Positions 24,192-36,040 of a DNA stretch of 64,000 nucleotides are shown here, piece after piece. The position numbers and the translations under genes were made by a program. The number at the start of each line of letters is the position of its first letter. The stretch's first letter is position 1. The notes beneath the pieces are model-generated. The model was not told the DNA's origin, did not search any database, and saw nothing but the letters and a program-made list of their open reading frames with translations. The DNA is from Coffea arabica (Eukaryota > Streptophyta > Magnoliopsida > Gentianales > Rubiaceae): NCBI RefSeq assembly GCF_036785885.1, contig NC_092312.1:26340001-26404000 (forward strand). The letters run 5' to 3'.

Positions 24192-24926
24192 GACCTTGTT
24201 TGGGACTTGAGTTTTTTTTTATCAAATTTGTCTGCTACTAGTTTTTTAACAACTTTAACTACAGTAATTCAAAAAAACTTATCAAATTTTTTAACCTACA
24301 TACTTTAAAATCTAATACACAAAAAACTTTCTTTTTTCTTCTTCTTTCTCCCCCGATCCACCACCACCTTCATCGCCGGCCTTCCCTTTTTTTTTTTTCT
24401 TTCCTTTTTCCCTCTCCCCCTCTCCTACCCTCCCCTTCCCCCTTTAACCGATATGTTGGTGCTCCCATCTCTTTTCTTTTTTTTTTCTATCCCTCCCCCT
24501 CTCCTCCGCCACCCTCCCCTTTCCCCTAGCTGCGATCTGGTCGCGCAACCAGATCGCAGCCAGTCGCACGACCAAACCACATCTGCGAGCTGGTCAAATG
24601 ACCAGATTGGGCAAAGGGGGAGGGGGAAGGGGAGGAGAGGGGAGCAGAGAGGGAGAAGAGGGGAAGAGAAAAGGAAAAAAAAAATTTGGACCATGGCTGC
24701 TAGTTCTTCAACATCGGAGGCAAAGGTGGCGGGCGAGGGGGAAGGAAGAAGAAGAAGAAGAGAGGAAAGAAAAGAAAAAGGAAAGAAAGAGAAAGAGAAA
24801 ACGAAAGAAAAAATAGAAAAGAAAAAAAAAGTTTTTCATTTTAAAAAATTTTTCCAAAAATTTCTACAGTAAGTTATAGTAAAGTTTTAGATAAATATCT
24901 AAAAAATTTACTTGCCAAACGAGGTC
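24192..24926. mobile_element. MITE-like element, 735 bp, with strand-biased interior
   Basis: The left end GACCTTGTTTGGGACTTG and the right end, read inward, GACCTCGTTTGGCAAGTA form inverted repeats. The flanks TGAATTGA and TGAATTTG match at 6 of 8. The interior goes from C/T-rich (24350-24540) through a 60 bp piece with GGTCG and CGACC to strongly G/A-rich (24600-24830), which produces long low-complexity open frames on both strands. Those frames are not genes. Confidence 0.5.
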
Positions 24927-25826
24927 TGAATTTGAGTCAAATTTAAAAAGTTTAACGTCAAAACTAGTTCATGTGCGAGTGATTGGATTATTTGGCCAAC
25001 CAAAAGTAAACAACACTTACTTAGTCAAGTTTATTTTATATATTGAATGGTCTGAATCCTATTTAGTGTTTTTCCCATGGTTCTTAACTGTTTCTGATTG
25101 TATAAAAGTTGATTTTAAAATATTAGAATCAAAAGGCACCAAAATAGAATCTTCAGATTTTTTTTAAATTTAAAAAAACCTAAATCAAGATATGACAAAT
25201 AATTTAGAACATAATAAAATAATTTTTTTAAAAAAAAAATCAGAATCTTAAATCACATATTTTAAAAATCAATTGAGGACAAGACCATATGAATTCCATG
25301 AATATTCCAAAAAGGATTTTGTACACCCCACTTGAGCTTGTCTACTTGATGACAATTCTCCGTCATTCTGAACAAATTAAAGTTGTGATAATTCGATTCC
25401 AGGTTGGTAGGGCTTAATAGTGTTGATATTTAAAATTTTATGAATGCTTATAAGAAATAGTTCTGCTGCATAATGATGGTAATTCAAAATAAAGCTAGAT
25501 ATCCTTGAAAAATGTACGAAGATATGATGATAAAGTGTTGTGTCTTTGATGTTGAGTTGTTGACTTACAAAAAAAGTGTTGAACGAAAAAGACTAGCTAG
25601 GTAACCCTTTTACTTTCAAAACTCGTATTGAACTCATGTTGTATTTGCAATTTATTTATTTTTTGTTTGTCTAATACTATGTTTTACCAAATTTCTTCAG
25701 CTTTTCTCCCTATTTATTTATGAAGCTAACAAAAAGAAAATAATTAATTGATGTCATATATCGAAAACTCGAATAAAAGAAAGTAATGCTGGTAAAAGAG
25801 AACATATCAAAATCAATTGGGTTTGT

Positions 25827-25982
25827 TTGGATTGAGCATTATTTCTCCAATTTTATTTGCTTGCATCATCATTACAATTTTCAATACATCTTTTTATTTT
25901 CTCAATTATCTTTTTATCTCACATACGTCACGTCACAACAAGTGCTACAGTAAAAATATCCCAAATAACTTACAATCCAAAA
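25827..25982 (+). mobile_element. MITE family A, copy 1
   Basis: TTTGGATTG at the left and CAATCCAAA at the right. The core has CTTTTTATCTCACATACGTC and GTGCTACAGTAA, shared with the copies near 27480, 27940, 28140, 31890 and 35300. Confidence 0.55.
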
Positions 25983-26309
25983 ATAAATAAATAGTCTCCT
26001 GGCTTTGAATGTAGAGTAGGGCTAATTCCCAATGCGGTGGGATTAGTATATTTATATTAGCCCTATACGAGTAGAGTTTTGTAAACTTGGCCTTTAAATT
26101 ATAAAGTTGTGTTAATTACATGGTTGGGAAAGAGTTCGAGTTTTTAGCATTTTCAATATTCATTTCAATTTTTTTTTATGTAACACAAGAAATTTTATTA
26201 GTGGACTAGACTGCAATCAGCTTGCATAAGATGATTAACAAAATAAAGTAGATGGATAGTGATTTTCGGGCGCGGCTGTCCCGTTCTACAAAAGCTCTCT
26301 TTCACCATA

Positions 26310-26600
26310 AATCAAATTCAAGTCGAGCTCGAATTTTAAAAAATAAAAAAAATTATAAAAATATTAATAAATAATAATTTTTATTAATAAATAATAAAAT
26401 ATTATAATTATATATATAATTTTACTATTAAAATAAAAAATAAAAGATTATATAAAATTGAGTCGGTTCGCGAGTTAATGAGTTAAGAATTTTTGAACTC
26501 GAACTCGACTCGAGTTCAATGTTAACCAAACTTGAGTCAAACTTTGAATCGAGTTATTTGCGATCAACTCGAAGCCGCTTGACTGCCGTGCAACCTTAAG
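26310..26600. mobile_element. Degenerate TCGAG-rich MITE
   Basis: GTCGAGCTCGAATTTT on the left, an A/T-only core, then CTCGAACTCGACTCGAG on the right resemble the interior of the hAT-like MITE at 9338-9726. No paired ends or target duplication remain. Confidence 0.45.
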
Positions 26601-27404
26601 AGTGACTAGATAAATTTGGTTTTTTCCTATAAGAGGGAGCTATCTCTGTAGTTTTTAGTTTTCCTTTTTTCAATCAAGTCTTTTATATGGTTCTTTTAAT
26701 GAAAAATTCTTCTCTCCTAAGATCTCACAGTAAGAGTTTCTTCCATCGTAGATTGTTCTAATAAGAGCTTTATTCTCTCATAGAGTTTTTTCCTTGTGAG
26801 AGTTCTTTAATTTTTTTTGTCATTTTATGTTAAATATTAGATTTGGTAGATTTAGTTTCTTATATCTGTAATTTCTTCATTTATCATTATCAGATTTAAA
26901 TTTCTTCTTTAAAACTGAAACTAGTTTTTATTAGACCTATCTATTGGGAGACATGCACATATCTATTGAATTACAATGATTGATGGAAAGATATGTTAGA
27001 GTATCAATATTTCGTTTATTTGCAATGATTTTTCAAATTTGTTTATTTCAGATCTTTATGTATTTGTATCATATTTGATTTGATTTATCTTCTATCACAA
27101 GTGTAGGTTATTTGAATGAAATGATCTTCCTATCAGAAAAAGGTCGCAGCATTGGAATAATTCGAATATCTAAGTGGGAAACTATTTTAATTAATCTATA
27201 GATTGTAATCTCAAAATTTTAAGGGCCAATGTAACAAAATTGATTTATGAGAGGTCTTTAGGTTGGATCAGCCGTCTGAAGTCAGCTGTGTGAACAAGAC
27301 TTGGCATGGTATTGGTAGGAGCCGGGAGCCCAAGTCCCATGACTATCCAATTGAGAGAAAAGAAATAGGCCCATCCCCGAACCCGGAAAATTGCACCTTG
27401 ATGG

Positions 27405-27556
27405 GTTTAAAAAAAATTTTCGTCAGAAATTTTTTACGTTTTCGTAAACACATTTTTCAATTATCTTTTTACCTCACATGTATCAAATCGCTACGATACA
27501 TTTTTTCTTAAAAAAAAAAAAAAAACTCTAAAAAAATAGCGATCCAAACAAGACCG
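27405..27556 (+). mobile_element. MITE family A, copy 2 (partial left end)
   Basis: Core ACACATTTTTCAATTATC, then CCTCACATGTATCAAATCGC, and a right end ATCCAAACAAGAC. The left end is decayed. Confidence 0.5.
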
Positions 27557-27854
27557 CTCTCGCATGGCATTTTTGGTGGAGATGCATCTCTATATTAGCC
27601 AATAGCTCACTTTGGAAGTTGGCGAAAGCAAAGGTGATAAAAATGATCTGTTTGCTTCCCATTCTCAGATGAAGCTCTGCCAAACGAGAATGTACAGTTG
27701 AATAGTATGGATTGTGGAATCAATTGATGCCATGTAAGAAGTCAGCAACACGCTTCTTCAGCTGGAGCTCAAAGAAAAAATCATTTACACCTGATTTCCT
27801 TGGCCCATGGATGTGATTTTAATCTTTGGCAATTTCTTAGCTGCCGAAAAATAA

Positions 27855-28022
27855 GGCCTTGTTTTGGTTGAATTTGTTATCGAGGAATTTTTCTAATTTC
27901 TTTTGGTGATATTTGCTTTTACATATCTCCGTATCGTATTTTTATTTCACATACACCACATCTGAACAAAATATTACAATAATTGGATACAAAAACTCCC
28001 TACAAAATACAATCCAAACGGG
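27855..28022 (+). mobile_element. MITE family A, copy 3
   Basis: GGCCTTGTTTTGG at the left, a TTTATTTCACATACACC core and AATCCAAACGGG at the right. It lies only 50 bases from copy 4. Confidence 0.5.
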
Positions 28023-28074
28023 TTCTATTATTGCTACGTTTTCCATGAACACATTTTCAAATAATCTAATAACG

Positions 28075-28210
28075 GCCTTGTTTGGACAGCAATTTTTCAC
28101 ACAAAACTTACTACATTTTCCAATTTTTTTTTTTTTACTTCACATGTATCAAATCGCTACAGTAATTTTTTTTTTACGAAAAATCCACAAAAATGCAATC
28201 CAAACAAGGC
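28075..28210 (+). mobile_element. MITE family A, copy 4
   Basis: The best ends of the family: GCCTTGTTTGGA and TCCAAACAAGGC are perfect 12-base inverted repeats. The core has TTCACATGTATCAAATCGC and CTACAGTAA. No convincing target duplication was found. Confidence 0.6.
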
Positions 28211-28739
28211 GATGCCGATCGCCAATGAGAAGATGCAAGGAACAATTCCCAAAAGATAGCACCAATATTTCCTTAATGATATGACAAGTGCGGATTAGCG
28301 TTCAACACAGTCAAATTTGGCACCCCAGTAAGAATCTTAGTTGCTATATTAACAGTTTTTAAGTCAAAAAGCCCACACACATTTATCACCACAAATCCAA
28401 GATCACATTTTGCTTTGCACTTATTGAATAGACAGCTTAAGCGAATCATTTGACTACAAAAGTTGGATGCTAAGAGATATATAGTCCAATGAGAGTCTAA
28501 AGCAGTAATGGCTTGTGGGGGGGGGAATAGCTTACTATACATAAGAGATATTTTTGTGGGATGTTCAACTACTTGGACTAAGTGAAGACTAAATCTGCCT
28601 TTCGAAAGGGATCATAGCCAACATACGATGGTTCTTCAATCTTACAATCCAACAAAAAGGAAGAAAAAAGGTCAGCAGTAATCTTATCTTTCCTTCATCT
28701 CCACTCTTCCCACCTATCACTATCTGTACACAGGCAAGT

Positions 28740-31208
28740 CTAGACCGCAGGGTGTGAACATTGTGGCTGTTTGCTTGAACAAATGCACTTTGCCCTGGTT
28801 TCCGTGAGTGTCTGAAGAAAAAAGAGGACGAGCATGAGATAAAAGGAGAATTTTAGGCGAGATTCATGTGACTTTCAGGTACGAGAAAGTGATATCTTGG
28901 CCATACCTGGACTTGGTTTTGAAGGTCTTTAATGTATTCAACAGCCAAATCCAACATATCAGCTGTGTTTGTTTGCTGCCAAAAAATGTCGGGCAAGAGA
29001 TCTCAATACCTAACAGTTTCCAGAAAAAGTAATGATCCCCAAATAAAGCTACAAGAAACCTACCTTGTCCATATTGGGAAAGAGCTCTTGTAGCTTCTTC
29101 ATTCTCTCGCTTATACGAGTACGTCTCATCTACAAATGATCAACATAACATAATTATAGATGAATGGCTGCACTTCAGATTTACAACAAAAACTTTTATT
29201 GTTTTCAATGGCTGAATCTCCAAATTTGGAAATAAATGTAGAGATGTACCCTCTCTGCAATGCTGCGGGGATGCGTGGCGCAACCTCTTTTTGCACGTAT
29301 TTTGCAAGGAACAGAATCTTGTTGAAATTGCATATATTTCTCTATGGCGGCCATTTCACCAGCAGTTTTTGGCAAACTCAAATGGTGAATTAATCCAGGA
29401 GTTTGATTTCTAGGTCCACCATCCTGATAACAAAACACAACATGAGACAAGAACACGAGGTACAATACAAGGCAGGCTAATTTTCCGTACAATCCAAAAC
29501 ATCACCTGATTTTCCAATCCATTGAAACTAGAGTACACCTTCATGTCACCATCTCTGTTTCTTTTTAGGCTATTGAATGGAGAATCGCTCCAAGTATCAT
29601 TAAGAAAGCTGGAGACATAGCCTTGGTTAGTCTCATTTCCATTCCCCAATTGTCGATGCTCAGAGCTACCCGTCCCACCGTTCTGATTCCCATTTTCTGC
29701 TATGCTAGGCATGAACCTTGAACTGGAAGATGGTCCAGAGTTGAAGTTAAGACGATTATTCAAGCCACCGGTTGATGAGCTTGCTTCCCCATTGGTCCCG
29801 TTACCACTTCTGAAGTTTCCAACTTCTCCCACTGCATCAAATCCTGAGTTCATTCAAACAAATCTTATCAACTGATGCTTCAAATAATGGGAACTTATAC
29901 CAGCAAATTTAGGTAGATAAAACTCAAACCTTCTAAATACTAAATTCAGGCATAAATATAATATCATCGCCCCATCAAATACTAATGGAAAAAGTAGTGA
30001 CTGCAGGCTGCATCTACCTTGATTAGCAGCTTAGACATAGTACCTTCCATTGACAAACCATTTGTTTTCCCCGTCTCCCCAACCCAAACCAAAAATAGCG
30101 AGTCTCAGCCTACACAAAAGAAATACTCCACAAAAAATAGGACGTTCTTCAACCAGACAATTGTCTCAATTTACTTGTCAACTTTGCAATTCCTACATCT
30201 TCAACCTCCAGGTATAAGTACAACCAATCCATCATCACTTAACAGTAGAAAAAGAAAAGAAGCAACCCTTTGTAACGGATCCAATCCGAAAGAAAAGCCT
30301 TAAAAGTCAAACACCATTTTATGAAAGTAAAGCCAAGATAGATCCAGGCCTGACTTTATCCAAAGCTAAGTCACAACCAATCAAACTTGCCACCCTTGCA
30401 TCACTAGCTCATAAGCACAAAAATCCATATTAATTAGCATACAAAACAGCAAGAAATCAACAAAGATGATTGAGAATAGATTACCAGAGAAAAACCCAGC
30501 TGGAGAACTGCTTTGCCTGATGAGATTTGAGCCATTAGCATTACTGTTCATCCTGACTTGACCTTGATTCTCCACCCCAAGTGGGACAGTATAAGATCCA
30601 ACAACAGTACCTCCACCTGCGCAGACAGCAGCCTGATACCCTACAGAAACCATAGTACTACTACTACTGTTACTACTGCAAAAGCCATTTCCGTTTCGAT
30701 TTTGCTGCATTCCAGATGGGTTTGATTCCACCTCATTCATTTCCAACTTCATAGCCCCACAAGAACCCTGCGGCTGTACTTGCTGCTGGTGCTGGTGAGG
30801 ATTGTTCCTCTGATGATGATAAGGACTTTCATTAGTGGGTTCATTCAAGAAAGCTGAAAACATTGAGTCAGATTCAGAACTATCCCCATTAGTATTACTA
30901 CCACCACTGGTATTGGTATTTGTAGTATTATTATTGTCCTTGCTGCTATCTAAATAGCTAGCAAAATATGCACTTGGAGCTGATCTATATCTCATCAAGC
31001 CACCGTTCTGCTGCTGAAAATGGGCTGCAGCTGCTGCTGATGCTGGTTGCTGAAAAAGATCTGAACTTGAATTCAGGATTTCTTTACTACTCTTGAAAAA
31101 ATCCCCATCCAAGAAACCATTCCTGAAGCTATTGGCACCACTCGAAGTATTACTAGAAAACATAAGATTATTACTTATGTCTCTAGAAATTGCCTCTGGA
31201 CTATACAT
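28740..31208 (-). CDS. bHLH transcription factor, bHLH122/130 (FBH) type
   Basis: Nuclear bHLH activator of the plant group containing bHLH122, bHLH130 and the FLOWERING BHLH proteins, which bind E-boxes. Six coding exons: 31208-30485, 29843-29506, 29423-29250, 29129-29064, 28975-28907, 28811-28740; all junctions are GT-AG and in frame, giving 480 residues. The N-terminal half is Ser/Asn/Gln-rich and contains group motifs RYRSAPSAYFA and LIRQSSSPAGFF. Then come SVPCKIRAKRGCATHPRSIA, the basic/helix 1 region ERMRRTRISERMKKLQELFP, and helix 2 QTNTADMLDLAVEYIKDLQ, ending AKCICSSKQ. The start chosen (MYSPEAISRD) is the second in-frame ATG. An earlier one at 31358 would add 50 residues with no family match, so the N-terminus is the least certain part. 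Confidence 0.9.
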
Positions 31209-31829
31209 GTTGGACGAAATCTTTAGTCCTAACAGCAAAATATTAGCTGAAATTAATAAAATTTCAGGGTTGGGAGAATTCTTCTTTGGAGAAGATTTTG
31301 TAGGAAAGAGGGATGATGAAGAAATATGTGTGAATCCCAGAGACGGTATTGATGGCATATGAGTGAGGGCTGCTAAATCTGGAATATTTATTGAGTTGCC
31401 TTTCCTCAAACTGTCCACACCTTTTATCAATATTACAGATATGGATTGCTGACGCAGCTCTGTCCGGATTGATCTTCAACTTTAGTTGAATTGACAATTC
31501 TAACCACGAATTTGGTATCAAATTCTCAATACTTGGATTTCTGTCCTAATCACATTTATCTTCGTCTTCTTTTTTTTTTTTTTTCCTTTTTGACTTGTTT
31601 TATTGTTCTTTTTTTTTTTCATTGATTTAAATTGTGCAATGTGGATGTAATAATCTTTTCATTCCGTTCCAAATCGAATATTTTGGGTTGATGTAGCTTA
31701 GATGGTGCGAATAAAGTTGAAGTAGGTATAAGTACATTACGCTAGCAAGTTAATTTACACATTAAGTTCAAGAAATCTAGTATCAATTGATTTAATAAAC
31801 TTGAAGTGAAAAAAAAAAAATTGGATAGG

Positions 31830-31983
31830 AGTTTATTTGGATGATTTATTTGAGATAATTACTGAAGCATATTTTTATGATGTAATATATGTAAGATAAA
31901 AAAGTGATTATAATGAAAAAAAAATTGTTGAAATTTGTGAAGCAAATTATTTTATTTCAAATCATCTCAATTCAAACACACCC
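31830..31983 (-). mobile_element. MITE family A, copy 5 (reverse orientation)
   Basis: GTTTATTTGGATG at the left and CAATTCAAACACAC at the right, with a core GTAAGATAAAAAAGTGATTA that is the reverse complement of the family core. Confidence 0.45.
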
Positions 31984-32621
31984 ATTAAGTGAAAATAGAT
32001 TGCTATTTAGACATGTTACCACATGGTATTGTAATGTCTCAAAATATTCACATAACTATTGTATTATCGTACGTAATTGGAAAAAGAATGGTAAAGTAAA
32101 TTCACTATAGCAATTAGCAGATGAACCTCAGAATTATAATTTTTATTTAAATTCCTTATTATTTTGCATATATCCATGTAATTGTTCTATCATTATATAC
32201 AAAATGGTTAACTCTCCACCACGATGTTAAGTACTTAACTAAAGACAACACTCATATTTCAACTAATAACATTACAAAAGTTGCTTTGTGTCAAATTTCA
32301 CTTTACATAAAAATACAACGAAGTTATATGGATATTTTAAAAATAATAAGGATTATTTAATAATAAGCGTAACCACAAGAGGGTGCAAAGTAATTTACCC
32401 TATAACAATAATGAAAATCCCTAGTAATTTTAAAGCTCATAAGTAGATACAAATGTCTAAATTGTTACTCTTTGTCTCCTGTCTTTGATGAAAACCTAGA
32501 ATAGGTAAGTGTGTAGAAATAAGGGATGGATACACTTAAAATGTAGAAACAAGAGAAATAGAAAAAAAAAAAAACAAGTATAGGAGAATTGAATTGTTGG
32601 TAAATTTTATAATTACAGCTT

Positions 32622-33115
32622 GGACTAACTCCATTTTGCACCCTTCAACTTGTATCACTTTTTTGTTTTGTATCCTAAACTTTAATTTTGGATATTTTAT
32701 ACCCTAAACTTTTAATTTTGGATATTTTGTACCATCAACCCTTAAGTTTGTCCCATTTAAATCCAATAATTAAATATGTTTGCAGAATTAATGAGATAAA
32801 AGATGGTGAAAATTAATGATAGCATATAGTTTTGTCCTAACTACTTATATTATTAGCAAAATTAACGAAAATGTATTGTTTTACTTTTGCAACAATATCT
32901 AGGCAACTTTTGACTGCTTCTAGCATATTATCATTGATTTGTTACGTCCTCTATGCTGTCAATTTTGCTAAAATTATTAGTAATTAGATTTAAATAAAAT
33001 AAACTTGAGAGTTTAGAGTGTAAATTATCTAAAATTGAGAGTTTAGAATGTAAAGCGTTGAAAATTAAAGTTTAGGGTGTAAAACAAGTTCGACAGTGCA
33101 AAGTGGATTTAGTTC
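32622..33115. mobile_element. Mutator-like foldback MITE, 494 bp
   Basis: Long imperfect inverted repeats of about 130 bases: left GGACTAACTCCATTTTGCA, right read inward GAACTAAATCCACTTTGCA, both followed by CCTAAACTTTAATTTT-type sequence. The flanks are TTACAGCTT (32613-32621) and TTATAGCTT (33116-33124), 8 of 9 identical. Long terminal repeats with a 9-base target duplication are typical of Mutator-like elements. There is no coding capacity. Confidence 0.7.
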
Positions 33116-33132
33116 TTATAGCTTTGGTGTAT

Positions 33133-33154
33133 GTATATATATATATATATATAC
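33133..33154. repeat. (TA)n microsatellite
   Basis: Eleven TA units just beyond the Mutator-like element. Confidence 0.9.
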
Positions 33155-33809
33155 ACTTCCACATGGGGAAAAACATTGCATTATGTTGATGTGTTACAAG
33201 GGAACTAAAACCGTCAATTTGGAAACGAAGAAATATATATCAACTGCCAAGTCTTAACGCTATGAATGTTGACTAGCTCTGATGTGCGGATAGAGTCAAC
33301 AGAGAAAATAGAAACGAGAGGCAAGATCAAACTGCCAGGTCCCAATCCCAAAAAAGTAAGAGTTAGAAACAATACCTACCGACGTGAAATTCCAGCTTTT
33401 GATGTAAATATACATTCAAAAGAATAGTGAAAGCTGCATAACTGATTTTCTTTTTTTTTTTTTAAACATACAAGAGAACTTATTCCCGATTGCTTCTGAT
33501 TCTCGAAAGCAAATTCTCAGAATCCAAAAGCACCATCTTGTTGCTTTCAATTTTTAATAGGTCTTCAAAGTAATTAAGAATAGAAAAAAATATATTGTTT
33601 AGAATTAAAAGCTATGATCAGGTCAAGCTTTCAAAATCATTTGAACAGGCCCTTTCCACAGTATTCATTGACTGAATTCTAACATAAATAACTACTAATG
33701 ATTTCATATAGGAAAATTTTACTATAACCGCCGTACACGAGTAATATGACAAATACAAATTAAAAGATGATTCATATTATAATTTTTTGAAAGTCACGTG
33801 TTCATATGA

Positions 33810-33965
33810 CATGAGTAAATCTTATACACACTGACAGTATACATACTGTAATCATTCGATCCATAACACATGTACAAAAGTTAAAAATTCAAATTCAAAT
33901 TTTGTACATTTGTCGTTCGTTCAAAACTGACAGTGCATTCACTATCAGTGTAGAAAAGATAAATC
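33810..33965. mobile_element. MITE family B, copy 1
   Basis: TAAATCTTATACACACTGAC at the left and TGACAGTGCATTCACTATC toward the right, with CATTCGATCCATAACACATG between. It matches 39685-39808 part for part. A partial third copy may follow at 33975-34010. Confidence 0.5.
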
Positions 33966-34088
33966 CACGTGAAGTAAGAAAGTTTTATATACGCTGACAC
34001 TATATACATATCCTATTTTAAAAGTTACTTCTTGTAAATGAACTCTTTTTTTATTATTATCTAATATAATCAGTTGTGAATACGATCG

Positions 34089-34217
34089 AGAAATGAATTG
34101 GATGGTAGGAACGGTCCGAAATGAATTGGATGGTAGGAACGAAAAAAAAAGTGTAAGTGAGAAGTCGAAATGAATTGGATGTTAGGAACGAAAAAAAAAA
34201 GTGTAAGTGAGAAGTCG
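34089..34217. repeat. Compound tandem repeat
   Basis: GAAATGAATTGGATGGTAGG occurs twice, 29 bases apart, and a third time with one change. A unit holding GGAACG, an A run and GTGTAAGTGAGAAGTCGA occurs twice about 55 bases apart. It produces open frames on both strands that are not genes. Confidence 0.85.
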
Positions 34218-35218
34218 ACATGCACAGGTTCAGAGTTCCGACTAATACTACGAATGTTGTACAAAGATACAAAAACGTTGTTGTCTTTGTCGTTAAACTT
34301 AACGCTATCTAAAACTTTCGAGATTACGAAGCTTAGCTTAGGAGCCAAATGACCCTACACTTCGATCCAATCCAATCCAATATGAACGCACGACTAAACG
34401 TGCCATTCCCGTGTGCTCTTTGACGGCCAGGAAGAGCCAAAGCTGGCGGCTTTTCGTAATTAAAAATCAATCCGTGTTGATAATTAGCGGCGCTTGGCTC
34501 CTCCTGAGAAACAAGAAACCTCTAATCAATCAGCCAAGGCTGACAACAATAATATAACTTGTGTCTGATGTTTATCTAGAAGATTTATCAAAAGTAAACA
34601 GCTTTGTAAAGTAGGTAGCAGGTCATTTTCTATTAATTATCTCGAGGGGTATACTCCAAATTCTCTTGACTGCGTACCAAGCAGAAAATGCAATTATATG
34701 ATGAGTGTTTTGGTGTGATAAGTTAAACAGGTTTTCACTATATAGAGTGCGGCAGAAACGACATTTTGGTCAAATAAAAAAAAAAAAAAAAGAGCAGGTA
34801 TAATTCAAAAGGCCAATAATTTATGGCTATTTGATTTTCCTTTTTTTTTTTTTGTCATTTTTGGGATGGTGAAAAATGTTTTAGGTGTTCGTAGCTTTAT
34901 AAACAGAATATTTGGTGAGCTACAATATTGTGTTTTGGAAGGATACATTAGTATACGAGCATGTGTGCTATCCTTTAACAAGGTAAAGTTTATCAAAGGT
35001 AGACTAACAATTTAATTATAGATTAATCTTCTAGTAATCGGGTGAAAGCTCTTCAAATTCTTCTTACTGCTTGATTTAATCTTTTAGTGGTCAGACGAGA
35101 GTTTTTAGAGTTCTCCTTATTGCTAGGTTCAAGGTTTGGCCGAACCCTGCGGTTTCCCGAATCTAGCAGCATGTCGGAGGTGTGGAGAGCGGTTCATACA
35201 CTGGGAGTTGGTTGTCGT

Positions 35219-35385
35219 TCGGGAGTGTTTGAACAGCGAAATTATCCCAAATAATAATATTTTGCTTGCATCATAAACACATTTTTCGATCCACTTTTTT
35301 ATCTCACTCACATACATCATATCACAAAAAGTGCTATAGTAATTATTCCAAATAATATCTCAAATAAAACTCTACCCAAACAAAT
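35219..35385 (+). mobile_element. MITE family A, copy 6
   Basis: GAGTGTTTGAACAG at the left and CTACCCAAACAAATGG at the right; the core has AAACACATTTTTCGATCC and ATCACAAAAAGTGCTATAG. Confidence 0.5.
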
Positions 35386-35633
35386 GGTTTTGCAAGCCTG
35401 AACGTGAATGAATTGATACAATAAGTAATAAAGAAAAACCCAGTGGATGAAATAACAATGGTCCAAATAATTGATAGCTGGACCTCAAAGTCAATGGAGA
35501 TTTTACTAATTTGATGAACATTGCAAGTTGGTAATTGATATATAAGGAGAAGAGACAAAATTGCACTTTTCCTTAGTAATAATGACCACCCAATCAAAAA
35601 ACAACATTTCAACAAAATCGACGGGACATGAAT

Positions 35634-35827
35634 GCCAGCGCTGGATTGGTCTGTCGGTGGAAGTAGCCTTTTTAGGTGAGTTTCACCTGTGTTCGATCCC
35701 GGGCAGCAATCCAGTTGTTATTTTCTTCAGCATCGTCAACATCGGTCGGCCCCGCTCTGCTAGAGCGTTGTGGGATTAGTCAGGTGTAAACCCGAATACC
35801 CACAGTGTTGACAAAAAAAAGACAGGA
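35634..35827 (+). mobile_element. tRNA-derived SINE, 194 bp
   Basis: It is flanked by the perfect 8-base duplication ACATGAAT (35626-35633 and 35828-35835). The head has TTCGATCCCGGG-type B box sequence (near 35692), and the end reads GTGTTGAC followed by a poly-A run, a 3' end seen in plant SINEs. It is not autonomous. Confidence 0.7.
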
Positions 35828-35962
35828 ACATGAATTGCTGCATATCTTCATACATGCATGAACTCAAAACATTAAGGTGGGCAAACTTCCATCCCAACCA
35901 CCCCTGCCATTGAAAGCTTGAGGTTTTTTAAGAAATCGATTATTTATTGGACGGCTTTTATT

Positions 35963-36040
35963 CATTAATTGGCATACACATTTGATCCGTAATGCAAAAC
36001 ACATTAATTGGCATACACATTTGATCCGTAATGCAGAACA
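35963..36040. repeat. 39 bp tandem duplication
   Basis: Two copies (35963-36001, 36002-36040) with a single difference, containing CATTAATTGGCATACACA and TTTGATCCGTAATGCA. Confidence 0.9.

Larger units (their letters stand above)
23434..28739. other. Spacer upstream of Rab and downstream of bHLH gene
   Basis: It holds the Rab promoter and leader (23434-23700), a 735 bp element with pyrimidine- and purine-rich halves (24192-24926), a degenerate TCGAG-rich MITE (about 26310-26600) and several copies of one MITE family (25827-25982, 27405-27556, 27855-28022, 28075-28210). No gene is supported. Confidence 0.55.

Noticed and set aside
24425-24872. Overlapping frames on both strands, Pro/Leu-rich or Lys/Glu/Arg-rich
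   Set aside because: Products of pyrimidine- and purine-rich low-complexity DNA inside a MITE-like element.
27263-27511. 82-codon plus-strand frame
   Set aside because: It runs into MITE family A, and no domain or gene structure was seen.
33120-34350. CRISPR-like or regulatory repeat array
   Set aside because: The repeats at 34089-34217 are contiguous tandem units without spacers, in plant nuclear DNA.
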